Below, one piece after another: positions 1 through 8,579 of a stretch of DNA of 64,000 bases; the first letter of the stretch is position 1, and each line of letters opens with the position of its first letter. Location: NCBI RefSeq assembly GCF_902833045.1, contig NZ_CADFDU010000009.1, positions 62,001 through 126,000 on the forward strand. Reading direction: 5' to 3'. This DNA is from Burkholderia sp. BCC0322 (GTDB taxonomy: Bacteria; Pseudomonadota; Gammaproteobacteria; Burkholderiales; Burkholderiaceae). The notes under the pieces are model-generated. The model was not told the origin of the DNA, did no database searches, and was given only the letters and a program-made list of their open reading frames with translations. The position numbers and the translations under genes were made by a program.

Positions 1-17
1 GATACGAGAGAGTTTCA

Positions 18-3000
18 TCAGCATGTCTCCGAGGACGCGACGTCCATTGCGCGCGACTCGCGTTCGTCGCCGTGCACCTTGAAGCAGGTCGCATAGAGGG
101 CCGGCAGGAAGAAGACGGTCAGCACCGTCGCGATCGTGATGCCGCCCATCAGCGCGGTGGCCATCGGGCCGAAGAAGCCGGAACGCAGCAGCGGAATCAG
201 CGCGAGCACGGCGGCCGCGGCGGTCAGCATGATCGGCCGGAAGCGGCGCACCGTCGCGCCGACGATCGCCGTGAAGCGAGGCTGGCCGGCCGCGATGTCC
301 TGGTCGATCTGGTCGACCAGGATCACGGAGTTGCGCATGATGATCCCGAACATCGCGATCACGCCGAGCAGCGCGACGAAGCCGAACGGCTTGCCGAACA
401 GCAGCAGCGCGGCGACCACGCCGATCAGGCCGAGCGGCGCCGTCAGCACGACGATGAAGGTGCGCGAGAAACGCTTGAGCTGGATCATCAGCAGCGTCAG
501 CACCGCGATGATCATGAGCGGCATCTGCGCGTTGATCGACGTCTGGCCCTTCATGCTTTCCTCGGCCGCGCCGCCGATCTCGACCCGGTAACCGGCCGGC
601 AGCGTCGCGCGCACCGTCGCGAGCGCGCTGTCGATGTCGCGCGTCACGCCGATGCTCGGCGCTTCGCCGCGCACGTCGGCCTGCACCGTGACGGTCGGCT
701 GGCGGTCGCGTTCCCAGATCACGCCGTATTCGAGCGTGTCGCGCACGTGGCCGATCGCGCCGAGCGGCACCGGGCCGTGCGGCGTCGGGATCGCGAGACC
801 GGCGAGCCTCGACGGGTCGACGCGTTCGCTTTTCGGCGCGCGCAGGTCGACGTCGATCAGCTTGTCGCGCTCGCGATATTGCGTGACCGTGTAGCCGGAC
901 AGCGTCATCGCGAGGAAGCCCGACACGTCCTCCGACGTCACGCCGAGCTGGCGGGCCTTGAGCTGGTCGATCTCGAACGACACCGACCGTTCGGCCGGCT
1001 CGTCCCAGTCGAACTGCACGTTGCGCGTGCGGGCATCGGCGCGCACCTTGTCCGCCACTTTTTCGGCGATGCCGCGCACGGTCGCGATGTCGTCGCCGCT
1101 GACGCGGAACTTGATCGGGAAACCGACGGGCGGCCCGTTTTCGAGCCGCGCGACGCGCGTGCGCACGGTCGGGAAGCGGCTTGCGAGCGTCGACTCGAGC
1201 CAGTGCGACAGCCGGTCGCGCGTCTCGACGTCCTTGGCCGTGATCACGAACTGCGCGAAGTTCGGCTGCTGAAGCTGCTGGTCGAGCGGCAGATAGAAGC
1301 GCGGCGCACCGGTGCCGACGAAGTCGACGACATGATCGATTTCAGGCCGACCGTCGAGCACCTTCTCGAGCCGCTTCGCCTCGCGCAGCGTCGCGTCGAA
1401 CGACGCGCCTTCCGGCAAGCGCATGTCGACCAGCAGTTCGGGCCGCTCCGAATTCGGGAAAAACTGCTGCGGCACGCGCGTGAATGCCGCCATCGCGATC
1501 GCGAACAGCACCGCCGTCACGCCGAGCACCACCCAGCGGCGCTCGATGCAGGCCGAGATCCACCCGGACAGCCGCCGGTAAAATCCCGTCTCGTACACCT
1601 CCTGTCCATGTGCATGACCGTCGTGATGCTGCCGCTCGGGCAGCATGTGGTAGCCGAGCAGCGGCACCAGCACGACGGCGGCGAACCACGACACGATCAG
1701 CGAGATCGCCGACACCTCGAAAATCGACCGCGTGTATTCGCCGGTGCTCGATTTCGCGAGCGCGATCGGCAGGAAGCCCGATACCGTGACGAGCGTGCCG
1801 GTCAACATCGGGAACGCCGTGCTCGTGTACGCGAATGCCGCGGCGCGCGCCCGGCTCCAGCCTTGCTCGAGCTTCACCGCCATCATTTCGACGGCGATGA
1901 TCGCATCGTCCACCAGCAGCCCGAGCGCGAGCACCAGCGTGCCGAGCGACACCTTGTCCAGGCCGATGCCGAACGCGTGCATGCACAGCGCGGTCACGGC
2001 GAGCACGATCGGGATCGTGATGACGACGACCATGCCGGTGCGCAGGCCGAGCGAGACGAGGCTGACGACGAGCACGATCGCGACGGCTTCGCCGACCGCT
2101 TCGACGAAGTCGTCCACCGAGTGCTTGACGGCATGCGGCATGCTCGACACCGCGCTGAGCTTCAGACCGGCCGGCAGGCCGCCCTGAAGTTCGGCCGCCT
2201 TCGCGTCGAGCGCCTTGCCGAGGTCGATCACGTCGCCGCCTTTTTGCATCGTGACGCCGATGCCGAGCACGGCGTGACCGTTTGCACGCATCTGCGTGAC
2301 GGGCGGATCGTCGTAGCCGCGCGTGACCTTCGCGACGTCGCCGAGCCGGAACGTCCGGCCGTTCACCGTGATCAGCATGTCGGCGAGCGCCTGCGTGTCC
2401 TTGAATGCGCCGCTCGGCCGCACGAACACGCGATCGTCCGCCGTCGTGATCGTGCCGACCGGTGCGACGGCGTTTTGCGCGTCGATCGCCTGTGCGAGCT
2501 GCTGCGGCGAGATGGCCAGCCGCGTCAGCTGCGCATTCGAGATCTCGACGAACACGTGCTGGGCGGGATCGCCGAAGTAGTCGACCTTCGCGACGCCCGG
2601 CACGCGCAACAGCGCCGTGCGCAACTTGTCCGCGTAGTCGTGCAGTTGCGCGGGCGAGTAGCCGTCGCCTTCCAGCGCATAGAGGTTGGTATAGACGTCG
2701 CCGAATTCGTCGTTGAAGAACGGGCCGACGGTACCCTTCGGCAGCGTCGCGCGGATGTCGCCGACCTTCTTGCGCACCTGGTACCAGGTCTCCGGCACCT
2801 GGTCGACCGGCGCCGAATCCTTCATTGCGAAGAAGATCATCGACTCGCCGGGGCGCGAATAGCTCTTGATGTTGTCGACGTACGGCGCGGCCTGGAGCTG
2901 GCGGCCGATCCGGTCGGTGACCTGTTCCTGCACTTCGCGCGCCGTGGCGCCCGGCCAGTAAGTCTGGATCACCATGGTGCGGAACGTGAACGGCGGATCC

Positions 3001-3188
3001 TCCGATTGCGCGAGGCGCGTATAGCCGATCACGCCGAAGATCGTCGCGAGGCCGATCAGGAAGATCACCAGTTGCTGATGCTTCAGCGCCCACGCGGAGA
3101 GGTTGAAACGGTCGTCGTCGCGCGACGCGGCGCCGGCGTGCGCGCCGTGCCCGCCGTCGTCCTGGGGCCGGTGTTCTGGGGCATTCAT
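18..3188 (-). CDS. RND-family multidrug efflux transporter (inner-membrane pump)
   Basis: This 1056-residue protein is a proton-driven resistance-nodulation-division pump of the inner membrane that exports drugs or solutes through a periplasmic adaptor and an outer-membrane channel. The first membrane helix lies near residues 37-58, two large periplasmic loops follow, and the fourth-helix proton-relay pair is visible in the segment LLVDDAIIAVEMM (adjacent aspartates). A histidine-rich stretch (HHDGHAHGQ) sits in the central cytoplasmic linker. The length fits the family. The start ATG overlaps the stop of the upstream adaptor gene by 4 nt, so the two are translated together. No outer-membrane channel gene is visible, so the pump must borrow one or it lies beyond the left edge. 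The substrate cannot be read from sequence; the histidine-rich linker does not by itself prove metal export. Confidence 0.93.
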   Translation of the reverse strand: MNAPEHRPQDDGGHGAHAGAASRDDDRFNLSAWALKHQQLVIFLIGLATIFGVIGYTRLAQSEDPPFTFRTMVIQTYWPGATAREVQEQVTDRIGRQLQAAPYVDNIKSYSRPGESMIFFAMKDSAPVDQVPETWYQVRKKVGDIRATLPKGTVGPFFNDEFGDVYTNLYALEGDGYSPAQLHDYADKLRTALLRVPGVAKVDYFGDPAQHVFVEISNAQLTRLAISPQQLAQAIDAQNAVAPVGTITTADDRVFVRPSGAFKDTQALADMLITVNGRTFRLGDVAKVTRGYDDPPVTQMRANGHAVLGIGVTMQKGGDVIDLGKALDAKAAELQGGLPAGLKLSAVSSMPHAVKHSVDDFVEAVGEAVAIVLVVSLVSLGLRTGMVVVITIPIVLAVTALCMHAFGIGLDKVSLGTLVLALGLLVDDAIIAVEMMAVKLEQGWSRARAAAFAYTSTAFPMLTGTLVTVSGFLPIALAKSSTGEYTRSIFEVSAISLIVSWFAAVVLVPLLGYHMLPERQHHDGHAHGQEVYETGFYRRLSGWISACIERRWVVLGVTAVLFAIAMAAFTRVPQQFFPNSERPELLVDMRLPEGASFDATLREAKRLEKVLDGRPEIDHVVDFVGTGAPRFYLPLDQQLQQPNFAQFVITAKDVETRDRLSHWLESTLASRFPTVRTRVARLENGPPVGFPIKFRVSGDDIATVRGIAEKVADKVRADARTRNVQFDWDEPAERSVSFEIDQLKARQLGVTSEDVSGFLAMTLSGYTVTQYRERDKLIDVDLRAPKSERVDPSRLAGLAIPTPHGPVPLGAIGHVRDTLEYGVIWERDRQPTVTVQADVRGEAPSIGVTRDIDSALATVRATLPAGYRVEIGGAAEESMKGQTSINAQMPLMIIAVLTLLMIQLKRFSRTFIVVLTAPLGLIGVVAALLLFGKPFGFVALLGVIAMFGIIMRNSVILVDQIDQDIAAGQPRFTAIVGATVRRFRPIMLTAAAAVLALIPLLRSGFFGPMATALMGGITIATVLTVFFLPALYATCFKVHGDERESRAMDVASSETC

Positions 3189-4348
3189 GACGCGAAATCC
3201 TCCGCATGCAGCGGCGGCACGACGCGCACGTGCAGGCCGGCGCTGACCGTATGGACGCCTTGCATCACGACGCGTTCGTCGTCCGCGAGGCCCGACGTGA
3301 CGGTGATCGTGCGTTCGTCATAGCGTCCGACCGACACCGGGCGCAGTTCGAGCGTGTCGCTACCCTTGCGGACCACCCAGACGGCCGGCGCGTCGCCGCG
3401 ATGAAAGAGCGCCGTGGCCGGCAGCGTGATCGCATGATTCGCGGCGTCGGCAGCGCCGTCGAACGTCACGCTGGCGGTCATGCCGGAGCGGACGTCCGGG
3501 CCCGGCGCGAGCAGCGTCAGCTTCACGCGCCAGGTGCGGCTCTGCGGATCGGCGGCTGCCGCGACTTCGCGCACGCGCGCGTCGAACACCTTGCCGGGGA
3601 GTGCCGTCAGGCTGACGTGCGCGGTGCGGCCGACCGCGAGATCGCGCAGGTCGCGCTCCGCGACGTCGCAGGCGATATCAAGGTCGCCGCTCCAGTCCAG
3701 ATGAAACACCGCCTGGCCGGGCTGCACGTTCTGCCCGGTATCGGCATCCTCCGACGTGATGACGCCGTCGTGATCCGCGACCAGCGTCGCGTAGCGCAGC
3801 TGATCGCTCGCGAGCGCCATTTGCGCGAGTGAGGAATCGCGTTGCGCGACCGCCGATGCATACGCATCCTGCGTCGTTTCGAGCTGGGCGGGCGCGATCA
3901 GGTTCGCCTGAGCCTGCGCGCGGTCGCGATCCAGTTGCTGTTTCGCATAGGCGACGCGGTGCTCGGCGGCATCGAGCTGCGCACGCGCATTCAGCAACGT
4001 GTTGTGCAGATCGGCCGGATCGAGCATCGCGAGGGCCTGGCCCGCCTTGACGGTGTCGCCGATCCGCACGCGCCGCTCGACGATCTTGCCGCCGACGCGG
4101 AACGACAGCGGCGTCGAATAACGTGCCTGAACCTGCGCGGGCAGCACGCGCTGCTCGGCGCCGTCGTCCGCATGCACCGCCAGCGCGACCACCGGTTGCA
4201 GCTCGGGTGCGGGAGCCTCGTGCGAGTGGCAGGCCGTCAGAAGAATCGCACAGCAGGCGAATGCGATCGGCGCGCGCCGGGCCGGCGGCGCGAAGCGTGT
4301 CAGAAACGGGCGCGGTGAAGTCCGCGCGTCAAGACCGGGTGATTTCAC
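3185..4348 (-). CDS. RND efflux periplasmic adaptor lipoprotein (HlyD/AcrA type)
   Basis: A 387-residue membrane-fusion protein that links the pump downstream to an outer-membrane channel. The N-terminus has a hydrophobic segment ending in the lipobox LLTAC, so Cys40 is the probable lipid anchor. The central part has the usual order: a lipoyl-like half-domain (GGKIVERRVRIGDTVKAGQ), an alpha-helical hairpin rich in A, Q and R (residues about 115-180), the second lipoyl half, then beta-barrel and membrane-proximal domains. The start is a GTG; no ATG lies near the signal sequence. The stop overlaps the pump ATG by 4 nt. It is divergent from a TetR gene 489 nt away, and the predicted promoter would give a leader of about 390 nt. 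Confidence 0.9.
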   Translation of the reverse strand: MKSPGLDARTSPRPFLTRFAPPARRAPIAFACCAILLTACHSHEAPAPELQPVVALAVHADDGAEQRVLPAQVQARYSTPLSFRVGGKIVERRVRIGDTVKAGQALAMLDPADLHNTLLNARAQLDAAEHRVAYAKQQLDRDRAQAQANLIAPAQLETTQDAYASAVAQRDSSLAQMALASDQLRYATLVADHDGVITSEDADTGQNVQPGQAVFHLDWSGDLDIACDVAERDLRDLAVGRTAHVSLTALPGKVFDARVREVAAAADPQSRTWRVKLTLLAPGPDVRSGMTASVTFDGAADAANHAITLPATALFHRGDAPAVWVVRKGSDTLELRPVSVGRYDERTITVTSGLADDERVVMQGVHTVSAGLHVRVVPPLHAEDFAS

Positions 4349-4744
4349 GATGTTTCCAAGACAAGTGAGGGGCCAACTGAAAAAGGTTCGGCGACCACGA
4401 CAGGTCGCCCGGTTGCACAGGCGCGCTCCGGCTTCGCCGTCGCGGACGTTTCTGCTGATAAATCAGGACTCCAGTGTTTGTGTTGCAAATCGTCCGGGTT
4501 GCCGGCATGCCGATGCCCATGCACGGCGAAGGCGGTGGACCTGCGGACGGATCGGCCGCTTAGCCGGGCGGCGACGGAACCGGGCGACGCCGCACATCGC
4601 CGTTGCGCGATGTGCGCGCGCGGCGCACGACGGAATGACGAACCAGCGGCGACGGCGTGCACAGGTCATCGACGCGCTGGCGTTGCCCGCTACCGCGCGT
4701 CGGAGACCGTGTCGGCCCGGGACCCCGGTGCCGACTTTTTCGAG

Positions 4745-4773
4745 ATTAAACTCATAACTGATAATATTGTCAA
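4745..4773 (-). promoter_or_regulatory. Predicted sigma-70 promoter of the RND efflux operon
   Basis: On the minus strand a perfect -35 hexamer TTGACA (4773-4768) is followed after exactly 17 nt by TTTAAT (4750-4745), five of six matches to the -10 consensus. Transcription would start near 4738. It overlaps the tetR promoter and the palindrome at 4751-4780. Confidence 0.65.
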
Positions 4774-4780
4774 GTATGAG
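4751..4780. promoter_or_regulatory. Imperfect 30-bp palindrome, candidate TetR operator
   Basis: The arms CTCATA (4751-4756) and TATGAG (4775-4780) are perfect reverse complements. The centre, TGATAATATTGTCA, is a palindrome with one mismatched pair. The site lies between the -35 and -10 of the efflux promoter and covers the -35 of the tetR promoter. A bound repressor would therefore block both, as expected for an autoregulated local TetR repressor. Confidence 0.6.
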
Positions 4781-4795
4781 TGAGTCATCTAAAAT
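4767..4795 (+). promoter_or_regulatory. Predicted sigma-70 promoter of the tetR gene
   Basis: On the plus strand TTGTCA (4767-4772) is followed after 17 nt by TAAAAT (4790-4795). The predicted start near 4802 leaves a 36-nt leader before the ATG at 4838. It would leave no leader for the upstream ATG at 4802, which supports the downstream start. Confidence 0.6.
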
Positions 4796-4837
4796 TGGGG
4801 CATGCAGAAAAGTCATTCGGATAAGGGAGACGCGCTC

Positions 4838-5563
4838 ATGAACCGAACGGTCGGGCCTCATCGCCCGAAAGTCTCCACCGGGGAAGCGGAGCGGCGCCAA
4901 CCGCGCGGCGTTCGCCGCAAGCAGGCGACGCACCTGCGTCTGCTGCAGGCAGCGTTCAGGCTGATGGCGGAGAAAGGGAGGGATAACGTGGCGATCAGCG
5001 AGATCACCGATGCCGCGGATGTAGGGTTCGGTTCGTTCTACTACCACTTCGAATCCAAGGACGGCATCTTCGCCGCGCTGACGGAGTGGGTGTTCGACGA
5101 TTTCGCGGACGAGCTCGAGCGTCTCGCGGGCGGCTTGTCGGATCCCGCGGAGGTCGTTTCCGTATGCGTGCGGCATACGCTCATGCGCGCGCGCCGCGAG
5201 CGCCTCTGGGGCTGCTTCCTGGTGCGCGAGGCGTTCTCGGTGCGTGCGCTCGACCGCGGGCTGGGTCAGCGGTTGCTACGGGACAGCGAGCGCGGTATCG
5301 CGGCACGCCGCTTCGTCGTGACCGATCCGTTCATGAGCGCCCTGACGATGATGGGTACGGTCCTGGCGGCGATCACGGCGGAACTTCACGCGGCCGGTAC
5401 GGCCCCGGGTAGTCGAAGGGGGCTGGCTGTCGAGAAGGGGGCGCTCTCGGAACGAGCCGCAGCGAGTGTGTTGCAGACGCTCGGCCTGACGCGTGCCGAG
5501 GCGGAGGATGTCGCGAATCGACCGCTACCGCCGGGCGACTTCACGGTGCTGAACGGCAACTGA
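4838..5563 (+). CDS. TetR/AcrR-family repressor of the adjacent efflux pump
   Basis: A 241-residue one-component regulator. The N-terminal helix-turn-helix is clear: RLLQAAFRLMAEKGRDNVAI then ITDAADVGFGSFYYHF, the typical TetR signature ending in F-Y-x-H-F. The C-terminal ligand domain is generic. The ATG at 4838 is preferred because AAGGGAGA (4823-4830) lies 7 nt upstream; an in-frame ATG at 4802 lies on the predicted transcription start. Divergence from the RND genes and the shared palindrome suggest it represses both them and itself until an effector binds. The effector is unknown. Confidence 0.88.
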   Translation: MNRTVGPHRPKVSTGEAERRQPRGVRRKQATHLRLLQAAFRLMAEKGRDNVAISEITDAADVGFGSFYYHFESKDGIFAALTEWVFDDFADELERLAGGLSDPAEVVSVCVRHTLMRARRERLWGCFLVREAFSVRALDRGLGQRLLRDSERGIAARRFVVTDPFMSALTMMGTVLAAITAELHAAGTAPGSRRGLAVEKGALSERAAASVLQTLGLTRAEAEDVANRPLPPGDFTVLNGN

Positions 5564-5591
5564 CTACGGCCTCGCCAATAGAAGCGGTTTC

Positions 5592-5610
5592 AAAAAGCCC
5601 CCGTGGGGCT
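5592..5610 (-). terminator. Short GC hairpin with U-tract on the minus strand
   Basis: AGCCCC (5596-5601) pairs with GGGGCT (5605-5610) around a 3-nt loop, and on the minus strand the stem is followed by five T. It would stop transcription running leftward out of the insertion-sequence remnant and toward tetR. On the plus strand there is no T-run, so it is a weak candidate for terminating tetR. Confidence 0.4.
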
Positions 5611-5640
5611 GTCAACTTTCGCGGCACGCTCTTAGCCTTC

Positions 5641-6130
5641 GCATCGGAATCACCGAGGCCGAGGAGATGGGCAAACCGATCATCGACGACGAACCGGGCG
5701 CGACCCGGTTCCAGGCATCACATCGTTGCCGACGCCAACGGCACGCCGCTCGCCGCGGTCCTGGCCGGCGCGAATGTCGACGACGTCACGCAATCGCCGC
5801 CTTTGATCGGCGCGATGCCGTCGATTCGCGGATTGCGCGGCCACGCATTGTGCGGGCCGCGCGTGGCCCACGCCGAGCGCGGTTACGACTCGGAGCGATA
5901 TCGGCGAGCGTTGCGCAAGCGCGGTTTCGAGCCGGTGATCGCCGGAAGCCGCACCGAACCCGGCAGCGGCCTCGGCAAACATCGCGGGGTCGTTGAACGC
6001 ACGCATGCCAGCCGCATTACTTCCGCCGCCACCGTGTTCGTTTCGAGCGCCGTGCCGAGATTCACGGCGCGTTCCTCAAACCCGGTTGTTGCCTGATCGG
6101 CTGGCATACGCATCGGCGCGCCGAGCAGCC
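5641..6130 (+). pseudogene. Decayed IS5-family (DDE) transposase remnant
   Basis: No intact frame remains, but two frames carry recognisable pieces in family order. From about 5671 the frame reads RARPGSRHHIVADANGTPLA, then LAGANVDDVTQ, then RGYDSERYRRALRKRGFEP, and GSGLGKHRGVVERT. The sequence then shifts by one frame and continues as RRHRVRFERRAEIHGAFL and CCLIGWH. These match the middle and C-terminal catalytic parts of IS5-group transposases, including the Y-(2)-R-(3)-E-like terminal block (RFERRAEIH). The N-terminal half and clear terminal inverted repeats are missing. It marks an old insertion at the boundary between the efflux locus and the stress block. Confidence 0.75.
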
Positions 6131-6146
6131 TTTTCGAAACCCTTCC

Positions 6147-6848
6147 TCATCCTTCTTGCTTGACGGCGGTAGACATGTACTGCTCGCGGACTGCCAGTCC
6201 CCCGTATGGCAAGTGGGATGCGGTCACTGTCGCAACGTAATCCGAATAGGCGTAGCTCACCCGTGCAACCGCCACGGGTTTGCCGATAAGCGATTCCAGC
6301 GTCGTATCTCCAGACACGGATGTTGGCGCGCCGAGCACATCGTGCAGACTCCGGACGGCGATCTGCCAGCTCCTTCGCGTTTCATCGGCGGACATGTCGC
6401 GACGGTACAAATTGATGGCCATCAGCGTGTGATCCGGCGCGAAACTGAACCATATCTCGCTCACGGGTGGGCCATTCGAGCCGAGCACTTCCGCAGGCAC
6501 GCCTCGACAGCGCAGGTAGCGTAAGCCTCGGGACAATTCGACGCACTGCGCCTTGTACCGCGACATTCTTTCCGACACGTCCGCTTCCGTACTGCGATCA
6601 AGCTGCAGGCCGAACGCGGGTCGTTGGGGGGCCGCTGATACACCCTTCGCCAGCAGAATGGCCTTGTTTCGAATCGACAGCACCGTTCGGGAATCGACGG
6701 AATCGACCGGACACTTCACGCCAAGCTCGGTGAGGAGCCGTCGCCCTTGTGAAGTGTGCAACCAGCCGATCCCGGCAACGCTCACGGAGATCGCCACGGC
6801 GAGCCACGCGATCACGTGGGTGCTTCGCACCGCCGTCAGCCCGTGCAT
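6147..6848 (-). CDS. Membrane-anchored hypothetical protein, partner of the globin-like lipoprotein
   Basis: A 233-residue protein I do not recognise. It has one N-terminal hydrophobic segment (about residues 12-28, VIAWLAVAISVSVAGIGWL) followed by a soluble, presumably periplasmic domain with four cysteines (CPVD, QCVEL, LRCRG) that could form disulfides. The start overlaps the end of the upstream globin-like lipoprotein gene by 13 nt. The two are thus one transcription unit, and by the promoter site at 7607-7635 both would belong to the ECF-type regulon of this window. Function is unknown. Confidence 0.7.
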   Translation of the reverse strand: MHGLTAVRSTHVIAWLAVAISVSVAGIGWLHTSQGRRLLTELGVKCPVDSVDSRTVLSIRNKAILLAKGVSAAPQRPAFGLQLDRSTEADVSERMSRYKAQCVELSRGLRYLRCRGVPAEVLGSNGPPVSEIWFSFAPDHTLMAINLYRRDMSADETRRSWQIAVRSLHDVLGAPTSVSGDTTLESLIGKPVAVARVSYAYSDYVATVTASHLPYGGLAVREQYMSTAVKQEG

Positions 6849-7525
6849 GATGTTGCAACCGTCGGCGGAAGATACACCGGGCCGCCGGGTGTGGCGCTGA
6901 TGATGGTGCTGCGCAGGTTGAAGAGGGTGGGTACCGCACTGAACTGGAATTTTGTGCCGACCGGGATGCCGGCCGAGTTTTTCTCGGTGAGCGCGTACGT
7001 TCCATTGGTCGTCGACGTCAGTGCTGCGAAGTCCGCGGCCGGGAGTTTGCTTTGCAGCGTCGCGACGAGGTCCACCATGAACTGGTCGAACACGCAGCCT
7101 GGAACGCCGACGTCGTTATGGGCAGTTGTCATGTCTTGACACATCTCCGGTTGGGAGTCGATGTCTCCGGCGACCTTGACCGGGCCAGGGTAGGTGTACG
7201 GACCGCCGAGCAGCGATTCAAACTGCAGCGTGAGACATGCTTCAAGCCGTGCGGGGGTGTCATGGGCTGCACTGCTGTGGCTGGCATTACCGGTTACGGC
7301 CGCAAAATAGGGCGCTTCGACCGGGTCCGCCAACAGGCCGGCGACCGCGGCATTGACCACGCCGGCCACCACGCCGGGGGCAGCCGAATCACCTCCGAGC
7401 GCGGCCCAGATGGCCTGATTCTCCGGATGTTGCGCGGTCACGGGAGCAATGTCGTCTCCGCCTCCGCAAGCGCTGAGCGCGAGCGGCGCCGCTGCCACAA
7501 CGACGATACCAATGAAACGCTTCAT
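6836..7525 (-). CDS. Lipoprotein with group 1 truncated-hemoglobin-like domain
   Basis: A 229-residue lipoprotein. The signal ends in the lipobox LSAC (Cys20) followed by GGGDD. Residues about 36-160 follow the order of group 1 truncated globins: IWAALGG (helix A/B start), a VV...LADP..YF segment, LTLQFESLLGGPYTY (helix E/F region), then QDMTTAHNDVGV....F..FMVDLVATLQS. The histidine of TTAH (His136) sits where the family has its proximal heme ligand. An insertion of about 20 residues, containing a cysteine, separates GGPYTY from the proximal-His helix, and the usual B10 tyrosine is not evident. The start at 7525 is chosen because AGAGGAGAC lies just upstream; an in-frame start at 7579 would add an unlikely leader. 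Heme binding is inferred from motifs only. Confidence 0.68.
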   Translation of the reverse strand: MKRFIGIVVVAAAPLALSACGGGDDIAPVTAQHPENQAIWAALGGDSAAPGVVAGVVNAAVAGLLADPVEAPYFAAVTGNASHSSAAHDTPARLEACLTLQFESLLGGPYTYPGPVKVAGDIDSQPEMCQDMTTAHNDVGVPGCVFDQFMVDLVATLQSKLPAADFAALTSTTNGTYALTEKNSAGIPVGTKFQFSAVPTLFNLRSTIISATPGGPVYLPPTVATSCTG

Positions 7526-7606
7526 GAGTTGTCTCCTCTGGATGCCATCGCGACGCCATTTCCCGAGGTGGGACGCCAATCACCTTGGCTGGATGACATA
7601 CGCAGA

Positions 7607-7635
7607 TACGGTGGCAGAGCGGGAACGGATGCAGT
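7607..7635 (-). promoter_or_regulatory. ECF-type promoter site, globin-like lipoprotein operon
   Basis: Minus-strand TGCATCCG (7635-7628) and CGTATC (7612-7607) are separated by the same distance as in six other sites of this window (16 nt between GCATCC and CGTA). It lies about 80 nt upstream of the lipoprotein ATG at 7525. It is back to back with the site for the divergent fasciclin gene. Confidence 0.75.
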
Positions 7636-7716
7636 GACGTTCGCGGATGGACGTGGTTTTCGATTCCGTTGCCCGCTCCTGGATCGCGGACCTGTCCGCG
7701 ATGAAGTGTTCAACCG

Positions 7717-7745
7717 TGCATCCGCCGTGCGGTTCGACTCGTATC
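7717..7745 (+). promoter_or_regulatory. ECF-type promoter site, fasciclin gene
   Basis: TGCATCCG (7717-7724) and CGTATC (7740-7745) with the invariant 16-nt spacing. Transcription would begin near 7752, about 40 nt before the ATG at 7791. Confidence 0.75.
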
Positions 7746-7790
7746 TCCGGGTGCTTCCAGCCAACAGCGGAAATCTTCCGGAGAACGAAC

Positions 7791-8375
7791 ATGAAATCTT
7801 TCAGCCAGGCAAAACTGGGTGGCGTGGCGCTCGCCCTCGCATTCGCAACGTGCAATTACGCGCCGGCCGCCGAGGCAGGATCCATGTCGATGGAGCAGAC
7901 GGTCGAGGTGGGCGGCGCTGCGATGTACCCGTCCAAGAACATCGTCGAAAACGCGATGAATTCTCACGATCACACGACACTGGTCGCAGCGGTCAAGGCA
8001 GGGGGGCTGGTCGACACATTGTCGAGCAACGGGCCATTCACGGTATTTGCACCGACCAACGAAGCGTTCGCCGCGTTGCCGGCCGGCACGGTGCAGACCT
8101 TATTGAAGCCGGAGAACAAGGCTGTGCTCGTCAAGGTGCTGACGTATCACGTCGTATCCGGACGACTCACGGCGCTCGACCTCGCCAAGGCGGTCGACCA
8201 AGGTGGCGGCAAGGCGACGCTGAAGACGGTCGAAGGCGATTCCCTGATCGTCAGCCGTGGCGCGAACGGGCTGGCCGTCACCGACGACAAGGGCAATGTC
8301 GCGCATGTCACGATCGGCGATGTCATGCAGTCCAATGGCGTGATTCACGTGGTCGACTCCGTGCTGATGCCCTGA
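7791..8375 (+). CDS. Secreted fasciclin (FAS1) domain protein
   Basis: A 194-residue exported protein: signal peptide at residues 1 to about 29 (hydrophobic core GGVALALAFAT), a short linker, and one FAS1 domain. The two conserved FAS1 blocks are visible: NGPFTVFAPTNEAFAALP and the late VIHVVDSVLMP, with LTYHVVSGRLTA between them (the YH motif). FAS1 proteins mediate adhesion or act as periplasmic/cell-surface ligand-binding modules. The ATG at 7791 has GGAGA 6 nt upstream; the longer open frame from 7647 runs through the promoter. Its promoter places it in the ECF regulon. FAS1 proteins near ECF sigma genes are seen in other proteobacteria, but the precise role here is unknown. Confidence 0.9.
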   Translation: MKSFSQAKLGGVALALAFATCNYAPAAEAGSMSMEQTVEVGGAAMYPSKNIVENAMNSHDHTTLVAAVKAGGLVDTLSSNGPFTVFAPTNEAFAALPAGTVQTLLKPENKAVLVKVLTYHVVSGRLTALDLAKAVDQGGGKATLKTVEGDSLIVSRGANGLAVTDDKGNVAHVTIGDVMQSNGVIHVVDSVLMP

Positions 8376-8401
8376 TACTTCAGCCAGTACCTGGCAGAAG
8401 G

Positions 8402-8465
8402 CGTGATGTGCGGCAGCAGGCCGCGCGTGCTTGCACATCACGTCGCCCCGTGTGTCGTCGGGGCG
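8402..8465. terminator. Two inverted repeats between convergent fasciclin and photolyase genes
   Basis: A perfect 10-bp inverted repeat (CGTGATGTGC at 8402-8411 with its complement at 8433-8442, 21-nt loop) is followed by a 6-bp GC hairpin (8444-8449 with 8460-8465). Neither has a T-run. Their place between two convergent genes suggests transcription termination or mRNA end stabilisation, but this is weak. Confidence 0.35.
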
Positions 8466-8579
8466 CCCCCGTCGCACGGTCGAGCCCGAATGTTCCAAGC
8501 GACGATTCGTGATTCGATCCCGGCGATCGACGCCGCGTTTTGCAGAAGCTGCCCGTACCTTCGCGATAGCGACCGGGCG

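Larger units (their letters stand above)
4349..4837. promoter_or_regulatory. Divergent intergenic region between the RND operon and its TetR gene
   Basis: This 489-nt gap holds no convincing gene; the open frames in it overlap each other and lack family features. The right-hand end carries both promoters and the operator described separately. The 390 nt to the left would be the transcribed leader of the efflux operon. I see no clear riboswitch or terminator in it. Confidence 0.6.

Noticed and set aside
72-3323. Plus-strand open frame of over 1000 codons opposite the RND pump
   Set aside because: Antisense shadow of the pump; its composition (Arg, His, Asp, Ala) has no protein-family character.
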